DNA of 64,000 nt from Sphingomonas turrisvirgatae (GTDB lineage: Bacteria > Pseudomonadota > Alphaproteobacteria > Sphingomonadales > Sphingomonadaceae): NCBI RefSeq assembly GCF_001721295.1, contig NZ_MDDS01000003.1, forward strand, positions 85,364 through 149,363, given 5' to 3'. This document shows positions 34,830 to 44,842 of the stretch, one piece after another (positions within the stretch are counted from its first letter, which is position 1; every line of letters begins with the position of its first letter). Under the pieces are notes generated by a model. The model made no database searches. It was given only the letters and a program-made list of their open reading frames with translations, and was not told where the DNA came from. The translations under genes were made by a program, and so were the position numbers.

Positions 34830-35123
34830 GTGGCGTTTGTGGACTTGAGCTATCGCTTCGACCGGAATGTGATCGACCGCGCGGCGGTCACCGCGATTCC
34901 GACTGAACTTGCCATCCTGATGGTGGGCGTTGCCGCGCGTCAGGCGACCAGCCGCACCGCGCGGCTGCAATATGACCTCGACGCGCCGCGCCCTGCCGGC
35001 AGCCTGCTCGCGCCGGCCGATGGCGCGTTCAACGGCGCGGTCGAACGGGCGTTGGCCGACCGCCCCGCCCCGTCAGGCACGGCGTCGCCCGACGCCGCGC
35101 TAACGCCCTGGCAACCCCGATGA
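34830..35123 (+). CDS. Small hypothetical protein
   Basis: A possible 97-residue protein with a GTG start preceded by AAGGTGA. It begins [20 protein letters not shown] and has one moderately hydrophobic stretch ([14 protein letters not shown]) and an Ala/Pro-rich tail. No family is recognised. It lies between divergent mnmA and sciP; it could be a real short gene or a chance frame in GC-rich DNA. Confidence 0.35.
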   Translation: MAFVDLSYRFDRNVIDRAAVTAIPTELAILMVGVAARQATSRTARLQYDLDAPRPAGSLLAPADGAFNGAVERALADRPAPSGTASPDAALTPWQPR

Positions 35124-35222
35124 ACGCGCTGTTTACCGTGCCGCTTAGGCGATGCTCAAGCCAGGCCGCTTATGGTCGTTACAGAATGAAGACGGGGGCC
35201 CCCGCCCGACACGAGGTAGGCG

Positions 35223-35522
35223 ATGATTGAGAACCAGAAGATCCGTCCGGCAAAGGTGATCGGGCCGCTCGGCGAGCCGTTGACGCTCGACTCGCTTCCC
35301 CCGCCCGAAACCACGCGCTGGGTCGTTCGCCGCAAGGCGGAGGTGGTCGCAGCCGTTAATGGCGGCCTGCTCACGGTCGATGAGGTTTGCGATCGCTACG
35401 GCCTCACCGTCGAGGAATTTGCCGGCTGGCAGCGCGCGATCGACCGCTCGGGCATGCCGGGCCTGCGCGTTACGCGCATCCAGCACTATCGCTCGCTGTA
35501 CGAGCGGCAACACAAATACTGA
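35223..35522 (+). CDS. sciP: SciP, CtrA inhibitor (DUF1153)
   Basis: A 99-residue DNA-binding regulator that in Caulobacter blocks CtrA-dependent transcription at a cell-cycle stage. Conserved blocks are KVIGPLGEPLTLDSLPPP, RWVVRRKAEVVAAVNGGLLT and YGLTVEEFAGWQRAIDR, an HTH-type fold nearly invariant in alphaproteobacteria. It stands alone with a clear hairpin terminator 47 bases downstream. The family identity is firm; its targets in this organism are inferred from Caulobacter. Confidence 0.93.
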   Translation: MIENQKIRPAKVIGPLGEPLTLDSLPPPETTRWVVRRKAEVVAAVNGGLLTVDEVCDRYGLTVEEFAGWQRAIDRSGMPGLRVTRIQHYRSLYERQHKY

Positions 35523-35568
35523 ACCGACCGGTTCGCAGAGGGGTCTCCTCCTTCCCCCTCAAACCTCT

Positions 35569-35594
35569 CCGCCCGCGCCTCGAAACGCGGGCGG
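35569..35594 (+). terminator. Intrinsic terminator after sciP
   Basis: Perfect 9-bp stem CCGCCCGCG / CGCGGGCGG with an 8-base loop CCTCGAAA, followed by AACCATTTT. It is placed 47 bases past the sciP stop. Confidence 0.75.
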
Positions 35595-35663
35595 AACCAT
35601 TTTCAGGCCTCGCGCGTCATACCGCCACATGCCCGCCAGGCGGGCTGAAAGGTGGAGGAAGAC

Positions 35664-35921
35664 ATGCTCGGTTTCATTCTTTGGCTCGTCATCGGCGGCG
35701 TCGTGGGCTGGCTAGCCAGCCTCATCATGCGCACCGATGCGCAACAGGGCATTCTGCTCAACATCGTGGTCGGCATCGTGGGCGCCTTCATCGGCGGACT
35801 GCTGTTCAATCGCGGCGACATCAATGACGGTATCACGCTTACCAGCTTCCTGGTGTCGCTGGTCGGTGCAGTAATCCTGCTCGCGATCGTCAACCTCGTG
35901 CGCCGCGGCTCGGTGCGTTAA
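35664..35921 (+). CDS. GlsB/YeaQ/YmgE-family membrane protein
   Basis: An 85-residue protein with three hydrophobic segments (GFILWLVIGGVVGWLASLIM, ILLNIVVGIVGAFIGGLLF, FLVSLVGAVILLAIVNLV) and the Gly-rich pattern of transglycosylase-associated stress proteins. The ATG at 35664 has GGAGG six bases upstream; an in-frame ATG at 35652 is less likely. Such genes are often induced by envelope or general stress. A strong terminator follows. Confidence 0.88.
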   Translation: MLGFILWLVIGGVVGWLASLIMRTDAQQGILLNIVVGIVGAFIGGLLFNRGDINDGITLTSFLVSLVGAVILLAIVNLVRRGSVR

Positions 35922-35946
35922 CTCGACGGATCAGACCAGATGGTGA

Positions 35947-35970
35947 GGGCCGCCCGGCGACGGGCGGCCC
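35947..35970 (+). terminator. Intrinsic terminator after the YeaQ-like gene
   Basis: Perfect 9-bp stem GGGCCGCCC / GGGCGGCCC with a 6-base loop, followed by TTCTTCGTTTC. It lies between the YeaQ-like gene and the convergent SIMPL gene at 35980. Confidence 0.78.
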
Positions 35971-35979
35971 TTCTTCGTT

Positions 35980-36690
35980 TCACTTCAGCAGAAACCGTAC
36001 GCGCACCGTCACGCCGACCTGCTGCTCGCCCGGCGCGACCTCTGTCCTGTCCTTTGCCGACTGCGCCCGGACCATCATCGCGGGCACCGGCCCGGGCATT
36101 GCGCCGTCACCTTCGCTCAACGCAATCAGCCGCTCGACCCGCATGCCCAGCGCCCGTGCATAAAGGTCGGCACGCGCCCGTGCGCGTTTCACGGCATCGA
36201 CCCGTGCCTCATCCTGCGCTGCGTCGAGCTGGTCGATCCCTAGCGACGGGCCGTCGATCTGGTTGGCGCCCTGTGCGACCAGTGCATCCAGGATCGCGCC
36301 ACTCCGGGCGATATCGCGGAACTTCACCGCCACGCTGTTCGACGCCTGATAGCCGGTGATGACCGGCGGCTGGTTCTCGGCATAGCGATATTGCGGGTTC
36401 AGCGAGATCGTCGCCGTCTGTACGTCGCGCGTTGCGATACCGGCTGCCTTCAGCGCCGCCAGCACCCGCGCCATCTGCGCGGCGTTGGCCGAAAGCGCGG
36501 CCGCGGCAATCGGCGCAGCAGTCACCACGCCAGCCCGGATCGTGGCGATGTCGGGCACGCGCGTCGCCTGGCCCTCGGCTACCACGTCGAGCAGCGTTCC
36601 ATCGGTGATTGCTGCAGGCACCGGCTCCTGCGCCGAAACCGTCAGCGGAAGCGCCGCGATCATCGCGGCGGCGGCAAGCACTCGAACCAT
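35980..36690 (-). CDS. SIMPL-domain (DUF541) exported protein
   Basis: A 236-residue periplasmic protein. A signal peptide (MVRVLAAAAMIAALPLTVSA) precedes the SIMPL/DUF541 domain. Its blocks include LLDVVAEGQATRVPDIATIR, LNPQYRYAENQPPVITGYQA (the GYxA turn) and AVKRARARADLYARALGM. Family members are linked to oxidative stress or kinase-associated signalling without a defined activity. It is a single gene convergent with the YeaQ-like gene. Confidence 0.9.
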   Translation of the reverse strand: MVRVLAAAAMIAALPLTVSAQEPVPAAITDGTLLDVVAEGQATRVPDIATIRAGVVTAAPIAAAALSANAAQMARVLAALKAAGIATRDVQTATISLNPQYRYAENQPPVITGYQASNSVAVKFRDIARSGAILDALVAQGANQIDGPSLGIDQLDAAQDEARVDAVKRARARADLYARALGMRVERLIALSEGDGAMPGPVPAMMVRAQSAKDRTEVAPGEQQVGVTVRVRFLLK

Positions 36691-36779
36691 TTAACCCGGC
36701 CTTTCGTCAGTTGGTCAGGCCGCGCTAACGCATGGCAGGACAACGCCGGCTGAACGAAAATCGACCCGGGACCGACGCC

Positions 36780-37037
36780 TCAGGTCCGGCGGCGGATGAT
36801 CAGGCGATACAGCGCCAGCAGCACGACCGCTCCAGCCGTGGCGGCGAGATAGTGGTGCCAAGTCTGCGTCAGGCTGATCTGCAACAGCGGAGTGAGATAA
36901 AAGGCGAGCAGCGCCCCGGCTATGCCGATCAGGATGGTCACGATGATCCCGCCCGGATCCCTGCCGGGCATGATGAGCTTGCCGAGCGCTCCGGCCACCA
37001 GCCCGATCAGGATCCAGCTCAAAATGCCCTCTGGCAT
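36780..37037 (-). CDS. Second GlsB/YeaQ/YmgE-family membrane protein
   Basis: An 85-residue paralogue with MPEGILSWILIGLVAGALGK, IIVTILIGIAGALLAFYL and a third helix AATAGAVVLLALYRLII ahead of a basic RRR tail. The ATG at 37037 has GGAGG six bases upstream, which rules out the long Cys/Ser-rich extension upstream. It is close to, but on the opposite strand from, the first copy at 35.7 kb. It is probably another stress-induced membrane protein. Confidence 0.85.
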   Translation of the reverse strand: MPEGILSWILIGLVAGALGKLIMPGRDPGGIIVTILIGIAGALLAFYLTPLLQISLTQTWHHYLAATAGAVVLLALYRLIIRRRT

Positions 37038-37276
37038 GCAATCCTCCCTGTTTGGCCTTTTTGCAGGCACCGACAGACTGCCCCATCGACGCGCCGGTGC
37101 AAACCCCGATTCGGCGCACATCGACATGAGGCGGCGGCTTGCGGAACAGGACGAAAACGGGCAAGGCGACGCGCCGTACGCGGCGGCACTTGAGGCCGGT
37201 GACTTATTCATATAACACAGCATGACTGGATGGCTCGTGCGGCCCGCGACAGGGTCGATTCGAGGGGGGATCGTGC

Positions 37277-38485
37277 ATGAATTACGAGGCTGGGATGTTG
37301 GGCAGGGACGAACCGCTGGCGTTGACTGACGAGACGCAGGCGCGCTCGCGCCGCAAATGGCTGATCATCGGCGCGGTGCTGGTGGTCGTGGCCATTGCGA
37401 TCGCCTGGTTCGCCATTGCCTCCGGCAAGCGCGACGGACAGACGAACGCTGCGGCAAGCAAGGCCGGGCCGCAGACCGGCGGGGGGCGCCAGTTGCCGAC
37501 CGTGACCGTTGCCGTGCCGGGCCGCCAGTCCATCGAACTTGCCATCAGCGGCACCGGCTCACTCGCCGCGCGGCGCGAAATGCCGGTGGGCGTCGCCGGC
37601 GAAGGCGGCATGGTGACTCGCGTGCTGGTCGAGCCGGGCAGCTGGGTCGGCGCGGGTCAGGTGCTCGCCACGGTCGATCGCTCTGTCCAGGCCCAGACGG
37701 CCCAGTCCCAGGCGGCAGGCATCCGCGTTGCCCAGGCCGACCTCGATCTTGCCCAGGCCAATCTCGACCGCGCCCAGCGCCTCGTCAGCAACGGTTTTGT
37801 GTCCAAGGCGGATATTGATCGCCTGACAGCCACGCGAGACGCCGCCGCCGCTCGCGTCCGTGTCGCGCGGGCCCAGCTCGGCGAAACGACCGCGCGCAAC
37901 CGCCGGCTCGACATCCGGGCGCCGGCTGCCGGTCTCGTCCTCACACGACAGGTTGAGCCGGGGCAGATCATCAGCTCGGGCACCGGCACGCTGTTCCGCA
38001 TCGCCCAGGGCGGGCAGATGGAATTGCGCGCACAGTTGTCCGAAGCGGATTTGCAGCGGCTCAGTGTCGGTGCCCGAGCCGAAGTGACGCCGGTCGGCAC
38101 GACGCAGACCTTTGTCGGCCAGGTCTGGCAGGTCTCACCGGTGATCGATCCCCAGACGCGTCAGGGCATTGCTCGTATTGCGCTCGCTTATGACAAGGCG
38201 TTGCGCCCCGGCGGATTCGCCTCTGCTCGCATCGTTTCGGGAGGACAAGTCGCGCCGCTGCTGCCGCAATCGGCGGTACAGAGCGACAACAAGGGCAATT
38301 TCGTCTATGTCCTCAATGCGAAGGACGAAGCGGAGCGTCGTGCGATCACCACCGGCGACGTTTCGGACGCCGGGGTCGCAATCACCAGCGGGCTCACCGG
38401 GACCGAACGGGTCGTGCTGACCGCAGGCGCCTTCCTCAATCCGGGTCAGAAGGTCATTCCGAACCTGACGACCCTCAAGCGCTGA
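37277..38485 (+). CDS. RND efflux periplasmic adaptor subunit
   Basis: A 402-residue membrane-fusion protein. An N-terminal membrane anchor (WLIIGAVLVVVAIAIAWFAI) is followed by a lipoyl half-motif (VTRVLVEPGSWVGAGQVLAT), a coiled-coil hairpin (about 150-210), the second lipoyl part (LDIRAPAAGLVLTRQVEPGQ) and a beta-barrel domain. It would link the RND pump encoded 12 bases downstream to an outer-membrane channel; no channel gene is adjacent. Substrates are not predictable, and the ligands typical of metal adaptors are not seen. Confidence 0.93.
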   Translation: MNYEAGMLGRDEPLALTDETQARSRRKWLIIGAVLVVVAIAIAWFAIASGKRDGQTNAAASKAGPQTGGGRQLPTVTVAVPGRQSIELAISGTGSLAARREMPVGVAGEGGMVTRVLVEPGSWVGAGQVLATVDRSVQAQTAQSQAAGIRVAQADLDLAQANLDRAQRLVSNGFVSKADIDRLTATRDAAAARVRVARAQLGETTARNRRLDIRAPAAGLVLTRQVEPGQIISSGTGTLFRIAQGGQMELRAQLSEADLQRLSVGARAEVTPVGTTQTFVGQVWQVSPVIDPQTRQGIARIALAYDKALRPGGFASARIVSGGQVAPLLPQSAVQSDNKGNFVYVLNAKDEAERRAITTGDVSDAGVAITSGLTGTERVVLTAGAFLNPGQKVIPNLTTLKR

Positions 38486-38497
38486 GAAACCAGGACG

Positions 38498-41400
38498 ATG
38501 GGCTTTCGCAATATTTCGGCATGGTCGATCCGTAATCCGGTTCCACCCATCGTCCTGTTCATCGCGCTGACGATCGCCGGGTTGGTCAGCTTCATGCGCA
38601 TGGACGTGAACCAGGATCCGGATATCGACTTCCCAATCGCGATCGTGGTCATCAGCCAGCCCGGCGCCGCGCCGACCGAGCTTGAGACTCAGGTCACCCA
38701 GCGCGTCGAATCCGCCGTGCGTGCGCTGCAGGGCATCGACCAGATCGAATCCACGGTGCAGGAAGGCAGCTCGCAGACGGTCATTCAGCTTGCAATCGGT
38801 ACGCCGATCGACCGGGCGGTGCAGGATGTCCGCGAAGCGGTGAACCAAATTCGCGGCGACCTGCCGGACGGCATTCTCGAACCGCAGGTATTCCGCGCCA
38901 ACACGACCGACAACGATGTGGCCAGCTTCACCGCCATCGCCACCGACCTGACGATGGAGGAGCTCAGCTGGTACGTCGACAACGCGGTGTCCAAGGAACT
39001 GTTGTCGGTTCCCGGCCTCACCGCGGTCGAGCGGATCGGCGGCGTCAACCGCGAAATCCGCATCATCCTCGATCCCGCCAAGGTTCAGGCCTATGGCCTG
39101 ACTGCAAGCCAAGTGAACCAGCAGCTGCGGCAGGTGAACTTGAACGCCGCCGGCGGTCGCGCCGAAATCTCCGGCACGGAACAGTCCGTTCGCGTGCTGG
39201 GCAACGCACAAAATGCCTATGCCCTGGGCCAGACGCAGATTGCGATCGGCGCGGGGCGCACAGTGCGCCTCTCCGACATCGCCGATGTCAGGGATGCTTA
39301 CGCCGAATTGCGCAGTTCGGCGCAGTGGAACGGCCAGGAAGTGCTCGCCTTCGATATCAAGCGTGGTAAGGGCGCGTCCGACGTCGCAGTGTTCCATGCC
39401 GCCGAGGTCAAGCTGAAGGAAATGGCTGAGCGCAATCCGAAGGTGCGCTTCGAGGTTTTGTTCAACAACACCGAATATGCCGAATCCCAATATGAATCGG
39501 CGATCGAGGCGCTGATCGAAGGCGCGCTGCTGGCTGTCGTCGTGGTGTTCCTGTTCCTGCGCGACTGGCGCGCGACGTTCATCTCGGCACTGGCGATCCC
39601 GCTCTCGGCCATTCCGACGTTCTTCTTCATGGAGCTGCTCGGGTTCAACCTCAACCAGATGACACTGCTCGCGCTCAGCCTGGTCGCCGGCGTGCTCGTC
39701 GACGACGCGATCGTCGAGATCGAGAATATTGTCCGCCACATGCGCATGGGCAAAACCGCCTATCAGGCATCGATCGACGCGGCGGACGAGATCGGTGTTG
39801 CCGTGCTCGCCACCACCATGTCGATCGTCGCGGTGTTCCTGCCAGTCGGGCTGATGCCGGGAATCTCAGGCCAGTTCTTCAAGAATTTCGGCCTTACCGT
39901 GGTCGCTGCGGTGCTGATGAGCCTTGTCGTCGCGCGTATGCTCACCCCCATGATCGCCGCCTATTTCCTGAAGGCCAAGGGTCATGCGACGCATGGCGAG
40001 GGCTGGCTGATGGACCAGTATATGAAGGTGCTGCACTGGACGCTGCGTCATCGCTGGTCGGCGATCGTCGGCGGTCTCGCCTCGTTCGCGCTTACCATCG
40101 TCATGTTCATGGTACTGCCGAACACCTTCCAGCCGCAGCAGGATCAGGACGCGGTCACCGCCACGATCGAAATGGTGCCTGGCACGACGCTCGACCAGAC
40201 CAAACTGGTCGTGACCCGCGTGCGTCTGCTGCTTGAGAAGCAGGACGGCGTCGAGAACATCTATACCCGCGCCGGCGTGGGCAATGGCCGCGTCACCGCG
40301 ATGCTGGCCGAAGACCGCAAATTCACCAGCGATGAGTTCCAGCGCCGCATGACGCCTGAACTTGCCAAGATTCCGGATGCGCGCGTCACCTTTCGTGCGC
40401 AGGGCGGCTGGGGCGGCAGCGGCCGTGCGCTCTCGATCACGCTGGGCGGCGAGGATCCGGTGCTGCTTCAGCAGACCGCGCAAAAGATCGTCGATGAGAT
40501 GAACGGCCTTCGCACGGTGGTCGCCCCGCGCGTCCAAGGCGATCTCAAGCGCCCTGAAATCGTAATCAAGCCGCGCATGGATCTTGCCGCCAATCTCGGC
40601 GTGACGACCCAAGCGCTGTCGCAGGCGATCCGCATCGCGACGCTTGGCGATATCGACCAAAACAGCGCGCGTTTCTCGCTGTCCGATCGCCAGATCCCGA
40701 TCCGCGTCGCGCTGAACGAAGACGCGCGTGCGCGCCTCTCGACGATCCAGAACCTGCCCGTCGCGACGCAGAGCGGCGGCTCGGTGCCGTTGAGCGTCGT
40801 CGCCGATATCGGCTTCGGCGCGGGCCCCACGCGTATTGACCGCATCAACAAGCAGCGCCGCATCCTGATCGGCGCCGACTTGGCTCCAGGCGTGGTCAGC
40901 GGCGACGCGATGAAGCAGATCAAGCAGCTGCCGACGATGAAGAACCTGCCGCTCGGCGTGTCGGAAATGAACGTCGGCCAGTCCAAGATCCAGGGCGAGA
41001 TGATCCAGAACTTCATCATTGCCGTGATCGCGGGCGTGTTCCTCGTCTTCGCCGTGCTGGTGCTGCTCTATCGCCGTTTCGTTTCGCCGCTGGTCAACAT
41101 GGGCTCGCTCCTGCTTGCCCCGCTCGGCGGCCTGCTGGCGCTGTGGATTACGGGCAATCCGATCTCGATGCCGGTCTATATCGGCCTGCTGATGCTGCTC
41201 GGCATCGTCGCAAAGAATTCGATCCTGCTGATCGACTTCGCGATTGAGGAAATGGAGAAGGGCGTCGACAAGATCACGGCCATTGCCGATGCCGGCCACA
41301 AGCGTGCGCAGCCGATCATCATGACCACGGTCGCGATGATCGCCGGCATGGTGCCTACTGCGCTCTCGCTTTCTGGCGACAGTTCGTGGCGCGCGCCGAT

Positions 41401-41632
41401 GGGCATCGTCGTGATCGGCGGCCTTGCGCTCTCGACGCTGCTCACGCTCCTGATCGTGCCGGCCAGTTTCAGCCTGGCGATCGGCGTTGAACGCTGGATG
41501 GGTCCGCGCCTGCGTCGCCGCCTGCTTACCTATACTCCGGGCGACGAAAACGGCCCTCAGGGCGCGGTGATCGAGCACCAGGCGGGCACCGGTCGCCTGC
41601 CCGGCCCGGATGGAACGCAACCTGCCGAGTGA
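38498..41632 (+). CDS. RND efflux inner-membrane transporter
   Basis: A complete 1044-residue RND pump with two repeats of six membrane helices and large periplasmic loops. It starts [19 protein letters not shown]. The fourth membrane segment has [20 protein letters not shown], where the adjacent Asp pair is the proton relay of hydrophobic/amphiphilic-drug (HAE-type) pumps, unlike the DFG motif of the CzcA pump at the window start. It forms an operon with the adaptor gene, and its 3' end may overlap the following frame. Confidence 0.95.
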   Translation: MGFRNISAWSIRNPVPPIVLFIALTIAGLVSFMRMDVNQDPDIDFPIAIVVISQPGAAPTELETQVTQRVESAVRALQGIDQIESTVQEGSSQTVIQLAIGTPIDRAVQDVREAVNQIRGDLPDGILEPQVFRANTTDNDVASFTAIATDLTMEELSWYVDNAVSKELLSVPGLTAVERIGGVNREIRIILDPAKVQAYGLTASQVNQQLRQVNLNAAGGRAEISGTEQSVRVLGNAQNAYALGQTQIAIGAGRTVRLSDIADVRDAYAELRSSAQWNGQEVLAFDIKRGKGASDVAVFHAAEVKLKEMAERNPKVRFEVLFNNTEYAESQYESAIEALIEGALLAVVVVFLFLRDWRATFISALAIPLSAIPTFFFMELLGFNLNQMTLLALSLVAGVLVDDAIVEIENIVRHMRMGKTAYQASIDAADEIGVAVLATTMSIVAVFLPVGLMPGISGQFFKNFGLTVVAAVLMSLVVARMLTPMIAAYFLKAKGHATHGEGWLMDQYMKVLHWTLRHRWSAIVGGLASFALTIVMFMVLPNTFQPQQDQDAVTATIEMVPGTTLDQTKLVVTRVRLLLEKQDGVENIYTRAGVGNGRVTAMLAEDRKFTSDEFQRRMTPELAKIPDARVTFRAQGGWGGSGRALSITLGGEDPVLLQQTAQKIVDEMNGLRTVVAPRVQGDLKRPEIVIKPRMDLAANLGVTTQALSQAIRIATLGDIDQNSARFSLSDRQIPIRVALNEDARARLSTIQNLPVATQSGGSVPLSVVADIGFGAGPTRIDRINKQRRILIGADLAPGVVSGDAMKQIKQLPTMKNLPLGVSEMNVGQSKIQGEMIQNFIIAVIAGVFLVFAVLVLLYRRFVSPLVNMGSLLLAPLGGLLALWITGNPISMPVYIGLLMLLGIVAKNSILLIDFAIEEMEKGVDKITAIADAGHKRAQPIIMTTVAMIAGMVPTALSLSGDSSWRAPMGIVVIGGLALSTLLTLLIVPASFSLAIGVERWMGPRLRRRLLTYTPGDENGPQGAVIEHQAGTGRLPGPDGTQPAE

Positions 41633-41663
41633 ACCAAATCAGCGCGCGCGAATTGTTACGGGC

Positions 41664-42935
41664 ATGACCCGGTCTCCTCGCGCACGCATGTTCACGACGC
41701 GCGAACCCGTGCCGCCCGGTCTGCGCCGGATGCGCTTCATCGCGACCGGCCTGCTGGTTGCCATGGCGCTCATCTATTTCGCAGCCCGCCACTATGAGCC
41801 AGCCTATTTGCCCGCTGGCTTCGTGCGGGCCTTTGCCGAGGCGGCGATGGTCGGCGGCCTGGCCGATTGGTTCGCCGTTACCGCGCTGTTTCGCCACCCG
41901 CTGGGGCTGCCCATCCCCCACACCGCCATCATCCCGCGCAACAAGGACCGGATCGCCACCGCGTTGGCGAGCTTCCTGCGCGACAATTTCCTCGTCCCGC
42001 GCGTCGTTGCGCGCCGGATGCAGGGGGTCGATGTCGCCGGCGCCGCCGGACGATGGCTGGCCCAGCCGCCGGAAAGTTCGGGCCGCCTGCGCCGCGGCGC
42101 ATCGCGCATGGCCGCGTCCTTGCTCGAATCGCTCGATCAGGAGCAGCTTGGCGGCATGATCAAGGGCGCGGTTTCCACCCGCCTCCGTCAGACCGACATC
42201 GCGCCGCTGCTGGGCCAGGCGCTCGGCGCGGCAATGGCGGAGGGGCGCCACCTGCCGCTCATGGACTCGATGCTGCGCTGGCTGGCCAAGGTGATCGACA
42301 CCAATGAGGCGCTGATCCGCAAGATGGTGCACGACCGCGCCGGCACGATCATGCGCTGGACGGGACTTGACGAGACACTTGCCGACAAGATCATCGACGG
42401 CCTCTACAAGCTGGTCGCCGACGTCGCCGAAGACCCTGCTCATCCGCTCCGCGCAAAGGTCGAGGAAGGGATCGAAAAGCTCGCCTTTGACCTCCAGTTC
42501 GATATTCCTACGCGGATGAAGGTCGAAGCGTTCAAGGCCGACCTGCTCGACAACCCGGCGCTTGCCCGCTGGATCGAGGGGATGTGGGAACAGGCCCGCG
42601 CCGCACTGCTCCGCGTTGCACGCGACCCCGACGCGGCGCTGACCGGCAAATTCGGCGACGCGCTGCGCCAGCTCGGCACGACGCTGCAAAGCGACCCGCG
42701 CCTTGCGCACATGATCAACCGCTTCGTGCGCCGCGCGGCCGTCGGCACGGCGGCAGACTATGGCGACGGCATCGTCCGCCTCGTCAGCGATACGGTGCGC
42801 AGCTGGGACGCGCATACCCTGACCGGCCGGCTCGAAAACACGGTCGGCCAGGACCTGCAATATATTCGCATCAACGGCACGCTGGTCGGCGGCCTGGTCG
42901 GCCTTGCCATCCACACGCTGCACACACTGCTCTGA
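41664..42935 (+). CDS. DUF445 membrane protein
   Basis: A 423-residue protein of the DUF445 (YjiN) family. An N-terminal membrane helix (RFIATGLLVAMALIYFAARH) and the signature EAAMVGGLADWFAVTALFRHPLGLPIPHTA are followed by a long helical, probably coiled-coil periplasmic region and a C-terminal membrane helix (GTLVGGLVGLAIHTL). Function is unknown. The ATG at 41664 avoids an overlap with the RND gene; an ATG at 41610 is possible and would overlap by 23 bases. Confidence 0.88.
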   Translation: MTRSPRARMFTTREPVPPGLRRMRFIATGLLVAMALIYFAARHYEPAYLPAGFVRAFAEAAMVGGLADWFAVTALFRHPLGLPIPHTAIIPRNKDRIATALASFLRDNFLVPRVVARRMQGVDVAGAAGRWLAQPPESSGRLRRGASRMAASLLESLDQEQLGGMIKGAVSTRLRQTDIAPLLGQALGAAMAEGRHLPLMDSMLRWLAKVIDTNEALIRKMVHDRAGTIMRWTGLDETLADKIIDGLYKLVADVAEDPAHPLRAKVEEGIEKLAFDLQFDIPTRMKVEAFKADLLDNPALARWIEGMWEQARAALLRVARDPDAALTGKFGDALRQLGTTLQSDPRLAHMINRFVRRAAVGTAADYGDGIVRLVSDTVRSWDAHTLTGRLENTVGQDLQYIRINGTLVGGLVGLAIHTLHTLL

Positions 42936-42962
42936 AGCCCCGCTGCAGATCGGACCAGGCAG

Positions 42963-43637
42963 TCACCCCGCCCAGTCCAGCACCGTCCAGCCCCGCAGCT
43001 TCGCCAGCTTGCGCAACGGGCCATGCGCGTTGACCGCATAGGCATCATCCGCCCATTCAAGCGCCGGGGCGTCCGACACATGATCGCTATAGAAACGGAT
43101 CTGCACGTCCGCCCGCGCCAGCCCATCGCCCGCCAGCCATGCCTCGATCATCCGCAGCTTGCCGGCGCCATAGCAATTCTCGCCCTCCAATCCTGGCAGG
43201 ATATTCCCCGCTGCGTCGCGTCGCGCCAGCGTCGCGATCACGTGCCCGATCCCCAGCTTCGCCGCGATCGCCCTTGCATAGTAGCCATGGCTTGCCGTCG
43301 CCAGCACCGGCTCCCACCCTGCTGCGCGATCGGCCTCCACCCGCGCTCGCGCATCGGCGAACAGGCCGCTCGCTGCGACCCGCTCGGCAAAGGCAGTCGC
43401 CAGCGCCTCTAGCTCGTCGGGCGGGATCGACCGACCGATCATGAGCCGGTGAGTGACCTCCTTCAGCCGTGCACGCGAGATCCCCTTCGCCAGATAGGCG
43501 GCGCTCGCTACCCCGGCGAGCGGCCAAAGCGCCAGCCGCCACCTCGCCCGTGCCATCGCCGCATGGATCAGGAACGGCGTCCATGTCGCCCTGCGCGTGA
43601 TGGTCTTGTCCATGTCGTAAATTGCAAGTCGGCGCAT
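42963..43637 (-). CDS. HAD-IB family phosphatase
   Basis: A 224-residue haloacid-dehalogenase-type hydrolase. Motif I is IYDMDKTITRRATW near the N-terminus (nucleophile Asp), motif II lies in LATASHGYYARAIA, and motif III/IV in FYSDHVSDAPALEWADDAYAVN. An inserted hydrophobic stretch (WRLALWPLAGVASAAYLA) forms the cap. The IB subfamily includes SerB-like and lipid-phosphate phosphatases. The start at 43637 fits motif I; the longer frame reads into the mlaE upstream region. It is divergent from mlaE. Confidence 0.9.
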   Translation of the reverse strand: MRRLAIYDMDKTITRRATWTPFLIHAAMARARWRLALWPLAGVASAAYLAKGISRARLKEVTHRLMIGRSIPPDELEALATAFAERVAASGLFADARARVEADRAAGWEPVLATASHGYYARAIAAKLGIGHVIATLARRDAAGNILPGLEGENCYGAGKLRMIEAWLAGDGLARADVQIRFYSDHVSDAPALEWADDAYAVNAHGPLRKLAKLRGWTVLDWAG

Positions 43638-43735
43638 CGGAACCTTGGCATCATGTCGGGGATTGAGACGTAGCTGAAACAACTGCAAAAGCGAGAGCTT
43701 GCCGTTCCACCTCGAATGAACCATGCATTGCCGCG

Positions 43736-44842
43736 ATGAGCGCGCCAGCCGATTTCCAGCACGATGTGGCGAACGGGGGGACCTTGCGCTTTACCGGCGA
43801 CCTGTCGCTTCGCTCGATCGGCGATCTGCCCGAACGGCTCGCCGCCGCGCCGGGTCCTGTTGCCACGCTCGACGTTAGCGGCGCCCAGCGCATCGACACT
43901 GTCGGTGCCTGGGTCGTCCACCGCTACGCTCGTGATCACGGCGCCACCGTCACGGGGCTGGGCGAAAATACGCGTCACCTGTTCGATCAGGTCGCCCAAG
44001 CCGATCATCCGATCGAAGCAAAGCGTCCCGAACCCGGCACCTTCGCTCGCCTGCTTGGCGAAGTCGGCGAAGCCGTCATCCAGGCGTTCCGCACACTTTA
44101 CGGCCTGCTCGGCTTCATGGGCGGCACCGTGGTTGCCTTTGGCCGCATCCTCGGCAACCCGCGCGCCTTTCGCTTCAATGCGACGGTCCATCGGTTCGAA
44201 GTGGTCGGTGTCCAGTCGCTAGGCATCATCGGCCTTATGAGCTTCCTGATCGGCATCGTCATCGCACAGCAGGGCGCGGTGCAGCTGCGCCAGTTCGGGG
44301 CCGAAGTATTCACCATCAATCTGGTCGGCCGCATCACGCTGCGCGAACTGGGTGTGTTGATGACCGCGATCATGGTCGCGGGCCGTTCGGGCTCGGCATT
44401 CGCGGCGCAGATCGGCACGATGAAGCTGACCGAGGAAATCGACGCCATGCGCACCATCGGCGTCAGCCCGATGGAGGCGCTGGTACTGCCGCGGGTGCTC
44501 GCCGCGGTCCTGATGATGCCGCTGCTTGCCTTCTATGCCTCGCTCGTCGCGATCATCGGCGGTGGGCTGCTCTGCTGGATCTCGCTCGACATCCCGCCGA
44601 TCACCTTCATCCAGCGCATTCGCGAAGTGGTGCCGATGACCGACCTCTATGTCAGCCTGGTCAAGGCGCCGGTCTTTGGCGCGATCATCGCGATTGCCGG
44701 CTGTTTCCAGGGCATGCAGGTCGAGGCGGACGCCGAACAGGTCGGCACGCGCACCACCACTGCGGTCGTTCAGGCGATCTTCCTCGTCATCGTTCTCGAC
44801 GCCTTCTTTGCGGTGTTCTTCACCGAAGTCGGGTGGAACTGA
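43736..44842 (+). CDS. mlaE: Mla-type ABC permease with STAS-like N-terminus
   Basis: A 368-residue inner-membrane permease of an MCE-linked phospholipid transporter. Residues 1-95 resemble a STAS domain (LRFTGDLSLRSIGDLPERLA, LDVSGAQRIDTVGAWVV), which in enterics is a separate protein, MlaB. The MlaE permease follows with GRSGSAFAAQIGTMKLTEEIDAMRT. The fused arrangement is common in alphaproteobacteria. It is the first gene of a four-gene operon with coupled junctions (TGATG to the next gene). Confidence 0.93.
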   Translation: MSAPADFQHDVANGGTLRFTGDLSLRSIGDLPERLAAAPGPVATLDVSGAQRIDTVGAWVVHRYARDHGATVTGLGENTRHLFDQVAQADHPIEAKRPEPGTFARLLGEVGEAVIQAFRTLYGLLGFMGGTVVAFGRILGNPRAFRFNATVHRFEVVGVQSLGIIGLMSFLIGIVIAQQGAVQLRQFGAEVFTINLVGRITLRELGVLMTAIMVAGRSGSAFAAQIGTMKLTEEIDAMRTIGVSPMEALVLPRVLAAVLMMPLLAFYASLVAIIGGGLLCWISLDIPPITFIQRIREVVPMTDLYVSLVKAPVFGAIIAIAGCFQGMQVEADAEQVGTRTTTAVVQAIFLVIVLDAFFAVFFTEVGWN